A stretch of DNA of 64,000 nucleotides from Nakazawaea peltata (taxonomy: Eukaryota; Ascomycota; Pichiomycetes; Alaninales; Pachysolenaceae): contig BCGQ01000005.1 in the NCBI GenBank assembly GCA_001599355.1, forward strand, positions 686,222-750,221, read 5' to 3'. Positions 1-9,147 of this stretch are shown here, piece by piece. The position numbers were made by a program, and so were the translations under genes. The notes beneath the pieces were generated by a model. That model ran no database searches. It saw only the letters and a program-made list of their open reading frames with translations, and was not told where the DNA came from. Numbering within the stretch: position 1 is the stretch's first letter; each line of letters starts with the position of its first letter.

Positions 1-371
1 AGCGAGCCGCATATTTTTCCACGCACATAGTCAACCACGCCATCTCTAGGCAAAGACCAACTTCCGATGTAGTGGGAATAAATGACCTGTCGAAACACCT
101 TAGCACTTGAAGGATTGTTTGTGTTTCTGGACGTTTCTTTTATGAGGATGACGTCCGGCTGACCCCTATTTTTATTGTCTTTTCTACTTAATCACACCCC
201 CTTCTAGTAGAGCAGTGGTGTATCTTAGCGAATTACAATTTTCTGATATCCCTCCCCAGTAGTTTGGTGTGGTGCCTTAGAGCAAAATACAATTTTTCAG
301 ATGCCCATCCCCATCTTTAGGAGTTTGATCAGACGATGTTGAGATCTCCGCATGGACTGTGGTGAGAAAAC
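1..371. other. intergenic, MLH3 upstream region
   Basis: No convincing gene is visible. The segment holds the MLH3 promoter and perhaps the end of an unseen neighbour. Two similar stretches of about 35 bp, near 224-260 and 277-312, share the pattern CTTAG...ACAATTTT(T)C(A)GAT...CCATCCCC and look like a diverged local duplication. No clear TATA box lies near the MLH3 start. Confidence 0.5.
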
Positions 372-2357
372 ATGCCGCTCAAGCTTTTGAATCCGGGGCT
401 AACGCGACACTTGTCCTCTCAGACAACGATAAAAGGTGTTGAAGATGTATTTAGGGAGCTTTTAGAGAACAGTATCGATGCTGGAGCAACAGAGATCAGC
501 TTAAAGGTGAGGTTGGAAGATGCTTATTGGATCTGGTGTTCCGACAATGGGACAGGAATTTCCTCGGAGGATCTTCATAATATCGGCAAAAGACACTATA
601 CTTCAAAGTTGCTGGACAATTTGGTAGGTACTGAGGCTCTTCAATCATGTAATACTTTAGGGTTTCGAGGAGAGCTGCTACTGTCAGTTCTTGCCAGTTG
701 TTCTCGTACGGAAATTACAACAAAAGTCGAGAATAACGATGCTTGGAGGGCTGTATTTACTTCTGGGGGAGACCAAAGGATGGTTAAACATGTATTATCA
801 TCAGATATCCCAAGAAGCGGCACGCAGGTCGTGGCCGCTAATATATTCGGGACATACCCTGTGCGATTAAAGTACAATTTGAAGAGATCACATATTGAAA
901 TAGTAGACCAGTTGAGAATTGTTTTATTTCGTGTCTCTGTATTCAGACCAAACATTAAGATCAGACTGTGTTTAGTAGACAAGAATGGCGACTCTAGTTT
1001 GATAGCAAGTACTGGGGAAGTTGGGAACCCCCAAGAAGATGGTATACCTGAGATATTACGAGCTGTATTCGGAATATCGTTAGGAGATCAATGTGAATCC
1101 CTCCAATCTTACCACCAGGATTTCAAAATTATGGGACATGTCGGAAGTAGACCATCTATGAAGAAGAAATACCAGTTTATTTATATCAATGGAAGGTCTG
1201 TGATCAATGATAAGTTATTTAAGGTTATTAACGATAGACTCGCTTCCAGTAGATTGGTCGAGGAAGATAATATGGCAGTAATACCAAACTTCACACCCAG
1301 CCAGTTATCCCCTAGAAAGAACAAATCACCGTTGAAAGCAGTGGGAAGTGGACAATCAAAGCTACATCCGATCTATGTATTTCAGATATCATGCCCAAAA
1401 TCTATCTCGGATTTGATACAAGATCCGAGTAAATGTATTTATGAGCCAGAACATTTCGATACCATCAAAGGACTATTAATCAGACTTTTGGATCAATTTA
1501 TGGAGGAGAGATCGCAGACGCCTTCCAAAGATGGCAAAAGTCATTTGTCAGGTAATCAGAATACCAAGAGACTGCTCTGTAATCCATTTTCTTGTTCTCA
1601 AGATCAAAGTGATGATGAGCTCGAAAAGCTCGACCAGTTGAGTCAGAGATCAGAGTATTTCCCAGACGTATCAAGGGTTCATCTTGTGCCTGAGAAATTG
1701 AAGGAGTTCACAATAATAGGTCAAATTGAACACAAGTTTATCTTAGTGAGATTCGAAAATAGGGGTAATCCATTTTTACTGGCTGTAGATCAACATGCCG
1801 CAGATGAACGGGTAAAAGTAGAGCAGATGTATAAAGAATTCGTAGAGGAATGTTTTGAAGGCGAGAGAATATCTCGATTGAGGGAAGTGTCATTGGAATT
1901 TGAATTCACCACTCAGCAATTGGATCTTCTTGAAGAAAACCGACAGTACTTCAAATTTTGGGGGGTTATTTACAAAATTAGTTTAGGTAGGCTTGAAGTT
2001 GCTCATCTCCCCCCACTTGTGGCCGACAAAATGTCCGAGTCCCAACTATATAATATGCTTCTAGAGTCGAGTGAGATCAGAAACGGTCACCGGCAATTGC
2101 AATGGCCGGGGCCCCACACACGTGACTGGTGGAGTCTCCTTCCTTATGTTCCCCAAATGATTATCGATCTCTTAAACTCGAGAGCATGTCGCTCGGCAGT
2201 GATGTTCGGAGACTCGATGACCCGGTCCGAGAGCCGTTTTCTCATCGAGCGTCTCCTTGAGTGCAAACTCCCTCTAATCTGCGCGCACGGCCGCCCATCT
2301 GTTAAACCCCTTGCTGGGATCTCGTTCAACGGGGCCAAATCTCAACCGCTGATGTGA
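372..2357 (+). CDS. MLH3: DNA mismatch repair / meiotic crossover endonuclease subunit Mlh3
   Basis: MutL-family protein of 661 aa (S. cerevisiae Mlh3 is about 715). In yeasts Mlh3 pairs with Mlh1 as a nuclear nicking endonuclease, acting in meiotic crossover resolution and in minor mismatch repair. The N-terminal GHKL ATPase is intact: E29/N33 in RELLEN, D36 in DAGAT, D58 in DNGTGI, and GFRGE at 97-101. FIYINGR marks the transducer domain. The C-terminal metal-binding endonuclease motif DQHAADERVKVE starts at D473. The ACRSAVMFGD block (about 605) and CAHGRP (about 637) complete the active site. ACRSAVMFGD matches yeast Mlh3 rather than Pms1 or Mlh1, which decides the paralogue. The first ATG directly precedes the conserved LNPGLTRHLSSQ segment. 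The next gene follows in tandem 143 bp downstream. Confidence 0.93.
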   Translation: MPLKLLNPGLTRHLSSQTTIKGVEDVFRELLENSIDAGATEISLKVRLEDAYWIWCSDNGTGISSEDLHNIGKRHYTSKLLDNLVGTEALQSCNTLGFRGELLLSVLASCSRTEITTKVENNDAWRAVFTSGGDQRMVKHVLSSDIPRSGTQVVAANIFGTYPVRLKYNLKRSHIEIVDQLRIVLFRVSVFRPNIKIRLCLVDKNGDSSLIASTGEVGNPQEDGIPEILRAVFGISLGDQCESLQSYHQDFKIMGHVGSRPSMKKKYQFIYINGRSVINDKLFKVINDRLASSRLVEEDNMAVIPNFTPSQLSPRKNKSPLKAVGSGQSKLHPIYVFQISCPKSISDLIQDPSKCIYEPEHFDTIKGLLIRLLDQFMEERSQTPSKDGKSHLSGNQNTKRLLCNPFSCSQDQSDDELEKLDQLSQRSEYFPDVSRVHLVPEKLKEFTIIGQIEHKFILVRFENRGNPFLLAVDQHAADERVKVEQMYKEFVEECFEGERISRLREVSLEFEFTTQQLDLLEENRQYFKFWGVIYKISLGRLEVAHLPPLVADKMSESQLYNMLLESSEIRNGHRQLQWPGPHTRDWWSLLPYVPQMIIDLLNSRACRSAVMFGDSMTRSESRFLIERLLECKLPLICAHGRPSVKPLAGISFNGAKSQPLM

Positions 2358-2500
2358 TCGGACCTCGCTTGAGCAAAATCTAAAAATATTTATAATCTGT
2401 ACCTGAGTAATAAACAGCCTTGTAAGACAGATAAGATCACTTGTATAGTGGGAGAAGGTGATAATTTGGAGAACAGCTGAACAAAGTAAAGGCTGTTAGA

Positions 2501-4936
2501 ATGACGGGGGAACAAAGACCCAACACACATCAACAGTCAGTGGGAGTGGGGTCTCATGAAGGGGGGATAAGTTATGGTGGACTAGGTGGGGATCCTTTGG
2601 CTGAATCCATGAGGGTAACGGCGGGAGGGGTGCCTATGGAGGCGACAACAGTTACAGACCCAAATCTGAGACCTAGGCGGAAATATAGTAAGACAGGTTG
2701 TAAAGAATGCAAAAAGCGGAAGATGAAGGTGAGTGGGATCATTTTATTGAGAGATATACAACCAATACTAACAAAAGAACAGTGTGATGAAGGGAAGCCA
2801 GTATGTTGGCATTGCCATAGGTTGCAGAAGGAGTGCATATATGAACCTGTCAAGTATAAGAGGGCGAGGAAGACCAACACACCTCCAGGACTGGTGCAAT
2901 CACAGCCATATGGAGCAGAAGATGCGACATTGGGGACTGGAACTCGTGGAATCGGTATGAAGCATACCTCTGATATTAGTTCGGTGACTCCTCCTCTGTA
3001 CAGGTCACATTATAACAGTCCTCTACTGTTACCTAATATATTAAACAGTCTGGAATCACATAGCAGTGATGAATTTGGAGTGTCGATGGTTCAACATGAC
3101 AATGGTCGCTTTGTGCCTTCAACAGGGCCTGGGTATCTGAGAGGGGCCGCTGTAGGACACAAAGGTACTACAAAAGTGGAATCTCCTATCTCGTTGGCGG
3201 GGTCGACTCAATCTGAATCTTCGCTGATGGTCCCGGCTCCTCTTGATCCTCTTTGGAATATCCCTCAGTACTTCCATGATGATTTATTTGTCAGTAATGC
3301 CAATATCATGGCCCAGAATTTGAACGATTTGTTAACTCAACGATTAGAAGAGGCCGTGCTGACCCCAAGGGCCGAGCAAATGAACGCCTATGTCACTCAA
3401 CCTCCACAGCCACATCAGCAATTCTTACAATCGCCTCTTTCGTTCTCTCATAACCCTCAAATGATGTCAATGATGATGGACTCATCTACCGACTTGAACC
3501 AGCATAATCTAAGCGCTCTCAATACTTTCAATAAGAAAGCACCGACTCCAAAGATAATCAGCTACAACATTAGGGAATTGAAGGTCTTGCCACAAGTACC
3601 GTTGGATAATTTCACATTAGGTGATCCACATCAGTTGTATATGGAGTATTTTTATAACGATTTCGCATGGATTATCATGCCGTTACAGATTTCGAGGGCC
3701 AACAATCCCGTGCGGGACATCTTATTGACGTTGGCGACTCGAAATGCTTACTTGATGTCGGCTGTTTTGGCTTGCGGGGCTCGTTCAGTCATCAAGGCCA
3801 AGGGGCTGACTGAACAGGAACATGAGAAACTGTATTTTGGGTATCTTTCGAGTTGTCTTGCTCTGCTTTCTCAGATCCTCAACTCTCCTAAGAAGAAACT
3901 TCTAGAGAATGTAGAACCTTTGTTGCTTACGATCTTATTACTTACGTCTGACAATGCTACGTCCACAAATCAAGCATGGAGGGCTCATCTTAGAGGAGCC
4001 AAGGACTTGCTATTGATGTATGCCCAACAAAAGAAAGGAGATCCACAACAGCATCAAACAACTTCATTAGTATTCACATTTTGTGCCCTGTGGTATGTAT
4101 CATTTGAGGTTGTAGCCGGAGTAGGAGGACTGCCACATGGAGGAACTTTCGATACAGAAGAAGAGATCGATTTGTTGATGAACCCAGTGAGTGACGACTA
4201 CATGTACTTGAAATCGATGAATTTAATATGGAATAATGGGTTTAATTTGTTCTTGGGGTATACGGTTTCGTTGACAGTTGTGTTGCGTGACCTGATCAAG
4301 CTTTTCAATCGTGAGAGGAAACTGAAGGCTACGGGAGTGGCCAGTTCTACATCGATACATGAAATTGTGAAGTTGCTTGCTGATTTGGAAGAAGGATCCA
4401 AATATTATGTAATTGACAGGTCTGGGGTGGTTCCTAGGGATCATTATATGCATCCAAGTAAACAGGGTGTACCTCCTAATGATGTAGACAGACTCCCCGA
4501 GACATCTGTGGGTACTATAGTTCTCCCTGATGGATCCATGAAGACATTCTCATGGTACGACATGAGTTTACAGCTTTACGTGAAGGGAACTATGTTACTT
4601 GTTGTGAGGAGGTTATTGAAACTTCGAAAGGAACACCTGTCGGTACAGCAGCTTGTTAAGGAAATACTTGAGATGTTACATTTCCTTGATTGTGATTCCC
4701 CACCTAAAGAGTATCATGTGATGCTTTTACAGGTTTGTATGTGGGATACTGCGATTTGTTGTATTGATAAGAAGGATCAGGAGAGGGTAGAGAAATTCTT
4801 CAGATTGCTCCAAGATGTGGGGGTTGGAAGTGCCGAGTATGTCTTGGGAAGGATCCGGAAGAGATGGGAGAGTGGAGGAAAAGATGGAGGGGATAGTGAT
4901 AATGATGATGATGAATTGGATATAGTTGCATATTGA
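2501..4936 (+). CDS. Zn2Cys6 fungal transcription factor with intron in the zinc cluster
   Basis: Binuclear zinc-cluster regulator, 793 aa after removal of a 54-nt intron (2729-2782); 811 aa if unspliced. The spliced cluster has the canonical spacing C67-x2-C70-x6-C77-x6-C84-x2-C87-x6-C94, followed by a basic linker VKYKRARK. The middle is low-complexity (Ser, Gln, Met). Residues from about 360 to the end form a helical region like the fungal-specific regulatory domain of Uga3/Lys14-type factors. The C-terminus is acidic (GDSDNDDDELDI). The cluster sequence (YSKTGC.ECKKRKMKCDEGKP.CW) resembles the Lys14-like group, but I cannot assign an orthologue, so no symbol is given. The intron lies between Cys2 and Cys3 and carries no stop, so retention would keep the frame and break the DNA-binding domain. 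Confidence 0.88.
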   Translation: MTGEQRPNTHQQSVGVGSHEGGISYGGLGGDPLAESMRVTAGGVPMEATTVTDPNLRPRRKYSKTGCKECKKRKMKVSGIILLRDIQPILTKEQCDEGKPVCWHCHRLQKECIYEPVKYKRARKTNTPPGLVQSQPYGAEDATLGTGTRGIGMKHTSDISSVTPPLYRSHYNSPLLLPNILNSLESHSSDEFGVSMVQHDNGRFVPSTGPGYLRGAAVGHKGTTKVESPISLAGSTQSESSLMVPAPLDPLWNIPQYFHDDLFVSNANIMAQNLNDLLTQRLEEAVLTPRAEQMNAYVTQPPQPHQQFLQSPLSFSHNPQMMSMMMDSSTDLNQHNLSALNTFNKKAPTPKIISYNIRELKVLPQVPLDNFTLGDPHQLYMEYFYNDFAWIIMPLQISRANNPVRDILLTLATRNAYLMSAVLACGARSVIKAKGLTEQEHEKLYFGYLSSCLALLSQILNSPKKKLLENVEPLLLTILLLTSDNATSTNQAWRAHLRGAKDLLLMYAQQKKGDPQQHQTTSLVFTFCALWYVSFEVVAGVGGLPHGGTFDTEEEIDLLMNPVSDDYMYLKSMNLIWNNGFNLFLGYTVSLTVVLRDLIKLFNRERKLKATGVASSTSIHEIVKLLADLEEGSKYYVIDRSGVVPRDHYMHPSKQGVPPNDVDRLPETSVGTIVLPDGSMKTFSWYDMSLQLYVKGTMLLVVRRLLKLRKEHLSVQQLVKEILEMLHFLDCDSPPKEYHVMLLQVCMWDTAICCIDKKDQERVEKFFRLLQDVGVGSAEYVLGRIRKRWESGGKDGGDSDNDDDELDIVAY
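2729..2782 (+). other. 54-nt in-frame spliceosomal intron
   Basis: The 5' site is GTGAGT at 2729, the branch point a perfect TACTAAC at 2766-2772, and the 3' site ACAG ending at 2782. Length is a multiple of three and there is no stop in frame. Removal joins KRKMK to CDEGKPVC and restores the canonical Zn2Cys6 spacing, which is strong evidence that it is spliced. Retention would insert 18 residues starting VSGIILL. Confidence 0.9.
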
Positions 4937-5959
4937 GAGTTTTAGGTAGAGAAGGGGGATTAGAGTGAAGTGAGTAGTGATTAGAGTGAAGTGAGAGTGA
5001 TTAGATAGTGATTAGGATAGTGATTAGAGTGGTAATCAGATTTGGAGATCTAGTAAGAGATAGTAGGATAGTAGGAGATATAGCAGGGGTAAAGGCGGAC
5101 AGATAGTATGAGTTAAAGGCGGAATACTAGTCAGATACACTTAAGGTTAAGGTTAAGGTTCATAGTGTAAATTTAGCATGTGCTGCATAAAGATTGCAGT
5201 TAATGCTGCATAGTAAGGCGTTAAGCTAGTCCAATGAAGTAGCGCAGATTGGAAGGGCAGAAAGCGGAAAGGAGAAAGCGAAAGCAGAAAGCAGTCAGAA
5301 GGACATGGAGGTGAAGAGAAGTAGAGAAGGTAGGGCAGAAAGGACAAAGGGAAAAGGAAAAACGGTAAAGCGAGAGAGAAAAGTATAAGCGAAAGGGCGC
5401 AAAGAGCCAGAGAAAGACAGAAAGAGACAGAGAAAGACAGAAAGAGACAGAAAAGGACAGAAACGCACAGTAAAAAACACAGAAAGGAGACAGAAAAGAG
5501 ACAGAAAACACAGAGGGGCAGGGAGAGAAAAACACAGAAGGGCAGGAAGAGCAAAACAGAGGGACAGATAGAGAAAGAGATGGAAGAGATGGAAGGATGT
5601 GGAAATAACAAAGTCAGTACTCTCAAAATACAATAGAAGATAAATATGTTCGTCTCAAGGAACTCAATTCCATCCCCATGACCCCACAAACACAATCATA
5701 AAAATACAACTCAAATACAATCCCCCAATCCCCATTATTTCATCTTATCTATTTGCCCACTCGTGCTTGCATTTCTCATCACACCCGCGTAAATTTCATC
5801 ACTCCTCCACCCCCAAAAGCAGCCATTTTTCCCTCAAGAAAATTCGCTAACAAAAATCAAAAATTCACTTGTTATGGAGTAAAGGACTTATTGATGTCGA
5901 GTTGAAGAGCAATCATATCGGACCAAGACGTAATCAATCGCTTTATACTTGAGAACACT
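4937..5959. other. intergenic with simple repeats, VPH1 upstream region
   Basis: About 1 kb with no credible gene. Degenerate tandem copies of a GTGATTAGAGTGA-like unit occupy about 4955-5045. AAGGTT is repeated several times near 5143-5160. A long polypurine tract covers about 5236-5605. The last 250 bp are AT-rich leader DNA of VPH1. Minus-strand open frames over the purine tract are strings of Leu, Phe, Ser, Cys and Pro produced by the polypyrimidine complement. Confidence 0.7.
5236..5605. repeat. polypurine tract with GACAGAAAGA-type repeats
   Basis: About 370 bp in which nearly every + strand base is A or G. Within it are imperfect tandem units such as GAGACAGAAAGACAG. It ends about 350 bp before the VPH1 start codon. 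Long purine/pyrimidine tracts of this type can exclude nucleosomes or form triplex DNA; either role here is inference. Confidence 0.8.
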
Positions 5960-8555
5960 ATGTCTGAGAAAGAAGAAGCTATTTTCCGTAAGTATTCACG
6001 TTGAAAGGGGGGCGAATCCACCGGCGGTAACCGAGCAAAAGGGGTCGGCGGTAACCGAGGCCGAGCCTAGCGCTAACGATTGTGCCCGGCGTTCCCAATA
6101 AAGAGCCTCAGCTCCTGTCTTCCACTTTATCATCCACATACTAACCATACCAGGCTCCGCGGAAATGAGCCTTATCCAATTGTACATCCCAACTGAAGTG
6201 GCAAGAGAACTGTTGTACATCTTGGGAAACTTGGGCAACGTGCAATTCAGAGACTTGAACTCCAAGGTGAACACTTTCCAGCGGTCATTTGTCAATGAGA
6301 TCAAGAAATTGGACAATGTTGAAAGACAATACCGGTACTTTTTGAAGGAATTGGAGTCTAGAGAGATCCCTATCACTGATGCTGCTTATATCGAGGAGAA
6401 TGTCAAGCAAGTTGGTAAGCTTTTGAAGACAGCAGAGATTGATGAATATGCCGAGAATGCTCAATTGTTAGAAGAAAGAGTATCACAGATGGTTGAGAGC
6501 TCAAATACTTTATTGGCTCAACAAATGGACTCGGAACAGTTACTCAATGTGTTGAATTGTAACGATGAGTTCTTTAGTTCATTTGAATCGTCATCTCCTA
6601 CCACTGCTGAAGAGGTTCTGGAGAATGGAGGAATTCCAGATGTTAATTTCGTTACTGGTGTTATCTCTAGAGAGAAGCTTTCAGTATTACAAAGAATCTT
6701 ATGGAGAAGTTTGAGAGGTAACTTATTTATGAATTCCGTTGAGATTGTAAAGCCTGTTTATGATCCAAAGACCGGTAAATTCATCAATAAGAATTGTTTC
6801 ATTATCTTTGCCCATGGAGAATTATTGATCTCGAGAATTCGCAAGATCTGTGAATCTTTAGATAGTGATTTATACTTTGTGGAACTGGACTCTGAACTGC
6901 GTCAAAGGCAAAAGCTTGAAGTCGAGACAAAGTTGACTGATATCACTACAGTATTGGATAACACCAACAGATCTTTGCACAGTGAATTGAGTGCCATTTC
7001 TATCGAGTTGAATGAATGGTGGAATGTCATTAAGCTTGAGAAGAGTGTTTATCAAATGATGAACTCTTGTCATTATGATTTGAATAGAAAGTGTCTTATT
7101 GCTGAAGGTTGGGTACCAAAGGATGAACTTCCAGAGATCCAAGACTCTCTTTCGGGGATTGCCGTCGAGTCTCTGCTGGAAGACTCAGTACCAATTATTG
7201 TTAATACTTTAGAGACCACTAGAACTCCTCCTACTTATCACCGTACTAACAAGTTCACTTTACTGTTCCAAAACATTTGTGATGCTTACGGTATTGCTAC
7301 TTATAGAGAAGTTAACCCTGGGTTACCAACTATTGTAACCTTCCCATTCATGTTCGCTATTATGTTTGGTGATTTGGGTCATGGATTTATCTTGACTATG
7401 GCAGCTTTATGTTTGGTATTGAATGAGAAATCCATTGCTCGTATGAAGAGAGATGAAATTTTCGATATGGCTTACACCGGTCGTTATATTTTGTTGTTAA
7501 TGGGTATCTTCTCGATGTACACTGGGTTCATGTACAATGATATTTTCTCCAGATCGATGACATTCTTCGAGAGTGGATGGGAATGGCCTAGTGACTTCAA
7601 AGTAGGTACTTCTGTAGCTGCTCTTAAGCTTGATAGAACTTATCCAATTGGTCTTGATTCTGCTTGGCATGGAACTGAGAATGCCTTGTTATTCACTAAC
7701 TCTTATAAGATGAAATTGTCGATCTTGATGGGTTACTTGCATATGACATACTCATACATGTTTTCGCTGGTCAATCTGACGTATTTCCAGTCGATGATTG
7801 ATATTGTCGGTAACTTTATCCCGGGATTATTGTTCATGCAAGGTATCTTTGGATATTTGTCATTGTGTATCGTATACAAATGGAGTGTCGATTGGTATGC
7901 CAAGGGAGATTCTCCTCCAGGGTTATTGAATATGTTAATTTCGATGTTCTTGAGTCCTGGTAATGTTCTGGAACCATTATATCCACACCAAGCTGGAATC
8001 CAAGTCTTCCTTGTTCTTATAGCTTTGGTCTGTGTTCCATGGTTGTTATTGGCCAAGCCTCTTCATTTCAAATACACTCACGGTAAGCACGAATATGAAG
8101 AATTGGGACATCTGGAGAACGGCAACGATTTGCTTGCGGAAATCAACGATGACGACGAAGAACATGAGGAACATACTTTTGGTGATGTCATGATTCACCA
8201 AGTCATCCACACAATTGAGTTCTGTCTTAACTGTATCTCTCATACTGCATCTTACTTACGTTTGTGGGCTTTATCATTGGCACATGCTCAATTAAGTACT
8301 GTTTTATGGTCTATGACCATCTCTGGAACCTTTGGAATGACTGGTTTCGCAGGTGTCTTCATGACTGTAGTAATGTTTGCATTTTGGTTGGTCTTGACCG
8401 TTGTGATCTTGGTTATCATGGAGGGAACATCGGCTATGTTGCATTCGTTGAGATTACATTGGGTTGAAAGTATGAGTAAATTCTTCGAGGGAGAAGGTAC
8501 GGCATATGAACCGTTTAGTTTCCGTGGAGTTCTTACTGCGGCTGACGAAGCATAG
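5960..8555 (+). CDS. VPH1: V-type H+-ATPase subunit a (Vph1/Stv1 family), spliced
   Basis: Vo-sector subunit a of the vacuolar proton pump, 809 aa, joined from 5960-5987 and 6154-8555. Exon 1 encodes MSEKEEAIFR, nearly identical to the start of yeast Vph1 (MAEKEEAIFR). Splicing continues as SAEMSLIQLYIP, so the ATG at 6165 is internal and should not be taken as the start. The cytosolic N-terminal half includes VQFRDLNSKV and NVERQYRYF. The C-terminal half has about eight membrane segments. The proton-channel arginine is R712 in SYLRLWALSLAHAQLS (R735 in S. cerevisiae Vph1). An acidic loop (NDDDEEHEEH) precedes the last helices. Golgi/endosomal Stv1 and vacuolar Vph1 cannot be told apart here; if this is the only copy it would serve both. 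Confidence 0.95.
5988..6153 (+). other. 166-nt intron of VPH1
   Basis: GTAAGT at 5988, TACTAAC at 6139-6145, CCAG ending at 6153. It splits an arginine codon near the extreme 5' end of the gene, as is common in yeast. Retention meets an in-frame stop after five codons. The interior is unusually GC-rich and carries a 14-bp direct repeat (6022-6035 and 6046-6059). Confidence 0.93.
6022..6059. repeat. 14-bp direct repeat inside the VPH1 intron
   Basis: CGGCGGTAACCGAG occurs at 6022-6035 and 6046-6059, 24 bp apart start to start, in a GC-rich patch between two AT-rich exons. Confidence 0.9.
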
Positions 8556-9147
8556 AGTACATTGAAATTAATAAAATAGATATTATTTAAGTATAGAAGA
8601 TGTAGTTGATGATAATTGGGGAGATATACACGACTTTCAGGAGAAGATTTTAGTAAAATTGGGTGTGCACGACCTTTTAGTTACCCCCAATTTACCCCAA
8701 ATTACCTTGGAGAGGTTTATGGGATTCTGCCAAAGATATTAGGACGAGACTGCCGAACGGTCTCGAGTAATCGTATCACCGTAGGGTTATTGGTCTAAGA
8801 TTATCCCAGAATTATCCCAAGATTATCCTAAGATTAACCCCCAAATTATCCTCAAGATCACCCCCAAATTACCCCCAGATCATCACAATATTAACTTAAT
8901 GCTAAATGAGATATGGATGTGTAGTACAAGTCATGGGAGGAGTGAAATAACTGAGTTCGCAAAAGAGATCAATTGGGTAGACGAGAATTCTATCGGTAAT
9001 TGATAATGATATTAGTAATTAGAATGTTATTTGATATACAGTAGGAGGGGTGGGGTAGAGAAGGGTAGATCGGTGATAGGAAAAGTGGAGTAGAGTAGAT
9101 CGGTGACGGTACAGTCAAGAAGTAATACTAAACTTATAGAACCAAAA
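8556..9147. other. intergenic between convergent VPH1 and PAC1
   Basis: Terminator and 3' UTR DNA for two converging genes. It holds repeated ATTATCCCA/AATTACCCC-like units at about 8685-8880. A copy of the dispersed GGTCGTGCA element lies at 8664-8675 on the minus strand. A 60-codon open frame at 8616-8798 has no recognisable features and I treat it as chance. Confidence 0.6.
8655..8682 (-). repeat. dispersed AAGGTCGTGCA element, copy A
   Basis: Read on the minus strand, AAAAGGTCGTGCACACCC is followed by AATTTTACTAA. The same core and flank recur at 44041-44066, and the core recurs at 33007 and 44017. A weaker relative, AAAGTCGTGTATATC, lies just beyond at about 8629-8643. Nature unknown. 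Confidence 0.6.

Noticed and set aside
5153-5695. 180-codon minus-strand frame rich in Leu, Phe, Ser and Cys, plus two overlapping frames
   Set aside because: It is the complement of a polypurine tract. Composition comes from the repeat, three frames are open at once, and no domain is seen.
6165-6167. ATG at 6165 as the start of VPH1
   Set aside because: It lacks the conserved MSEKEEAIFRSAE start, which is restored by splicing 5960-5987 to 6154.
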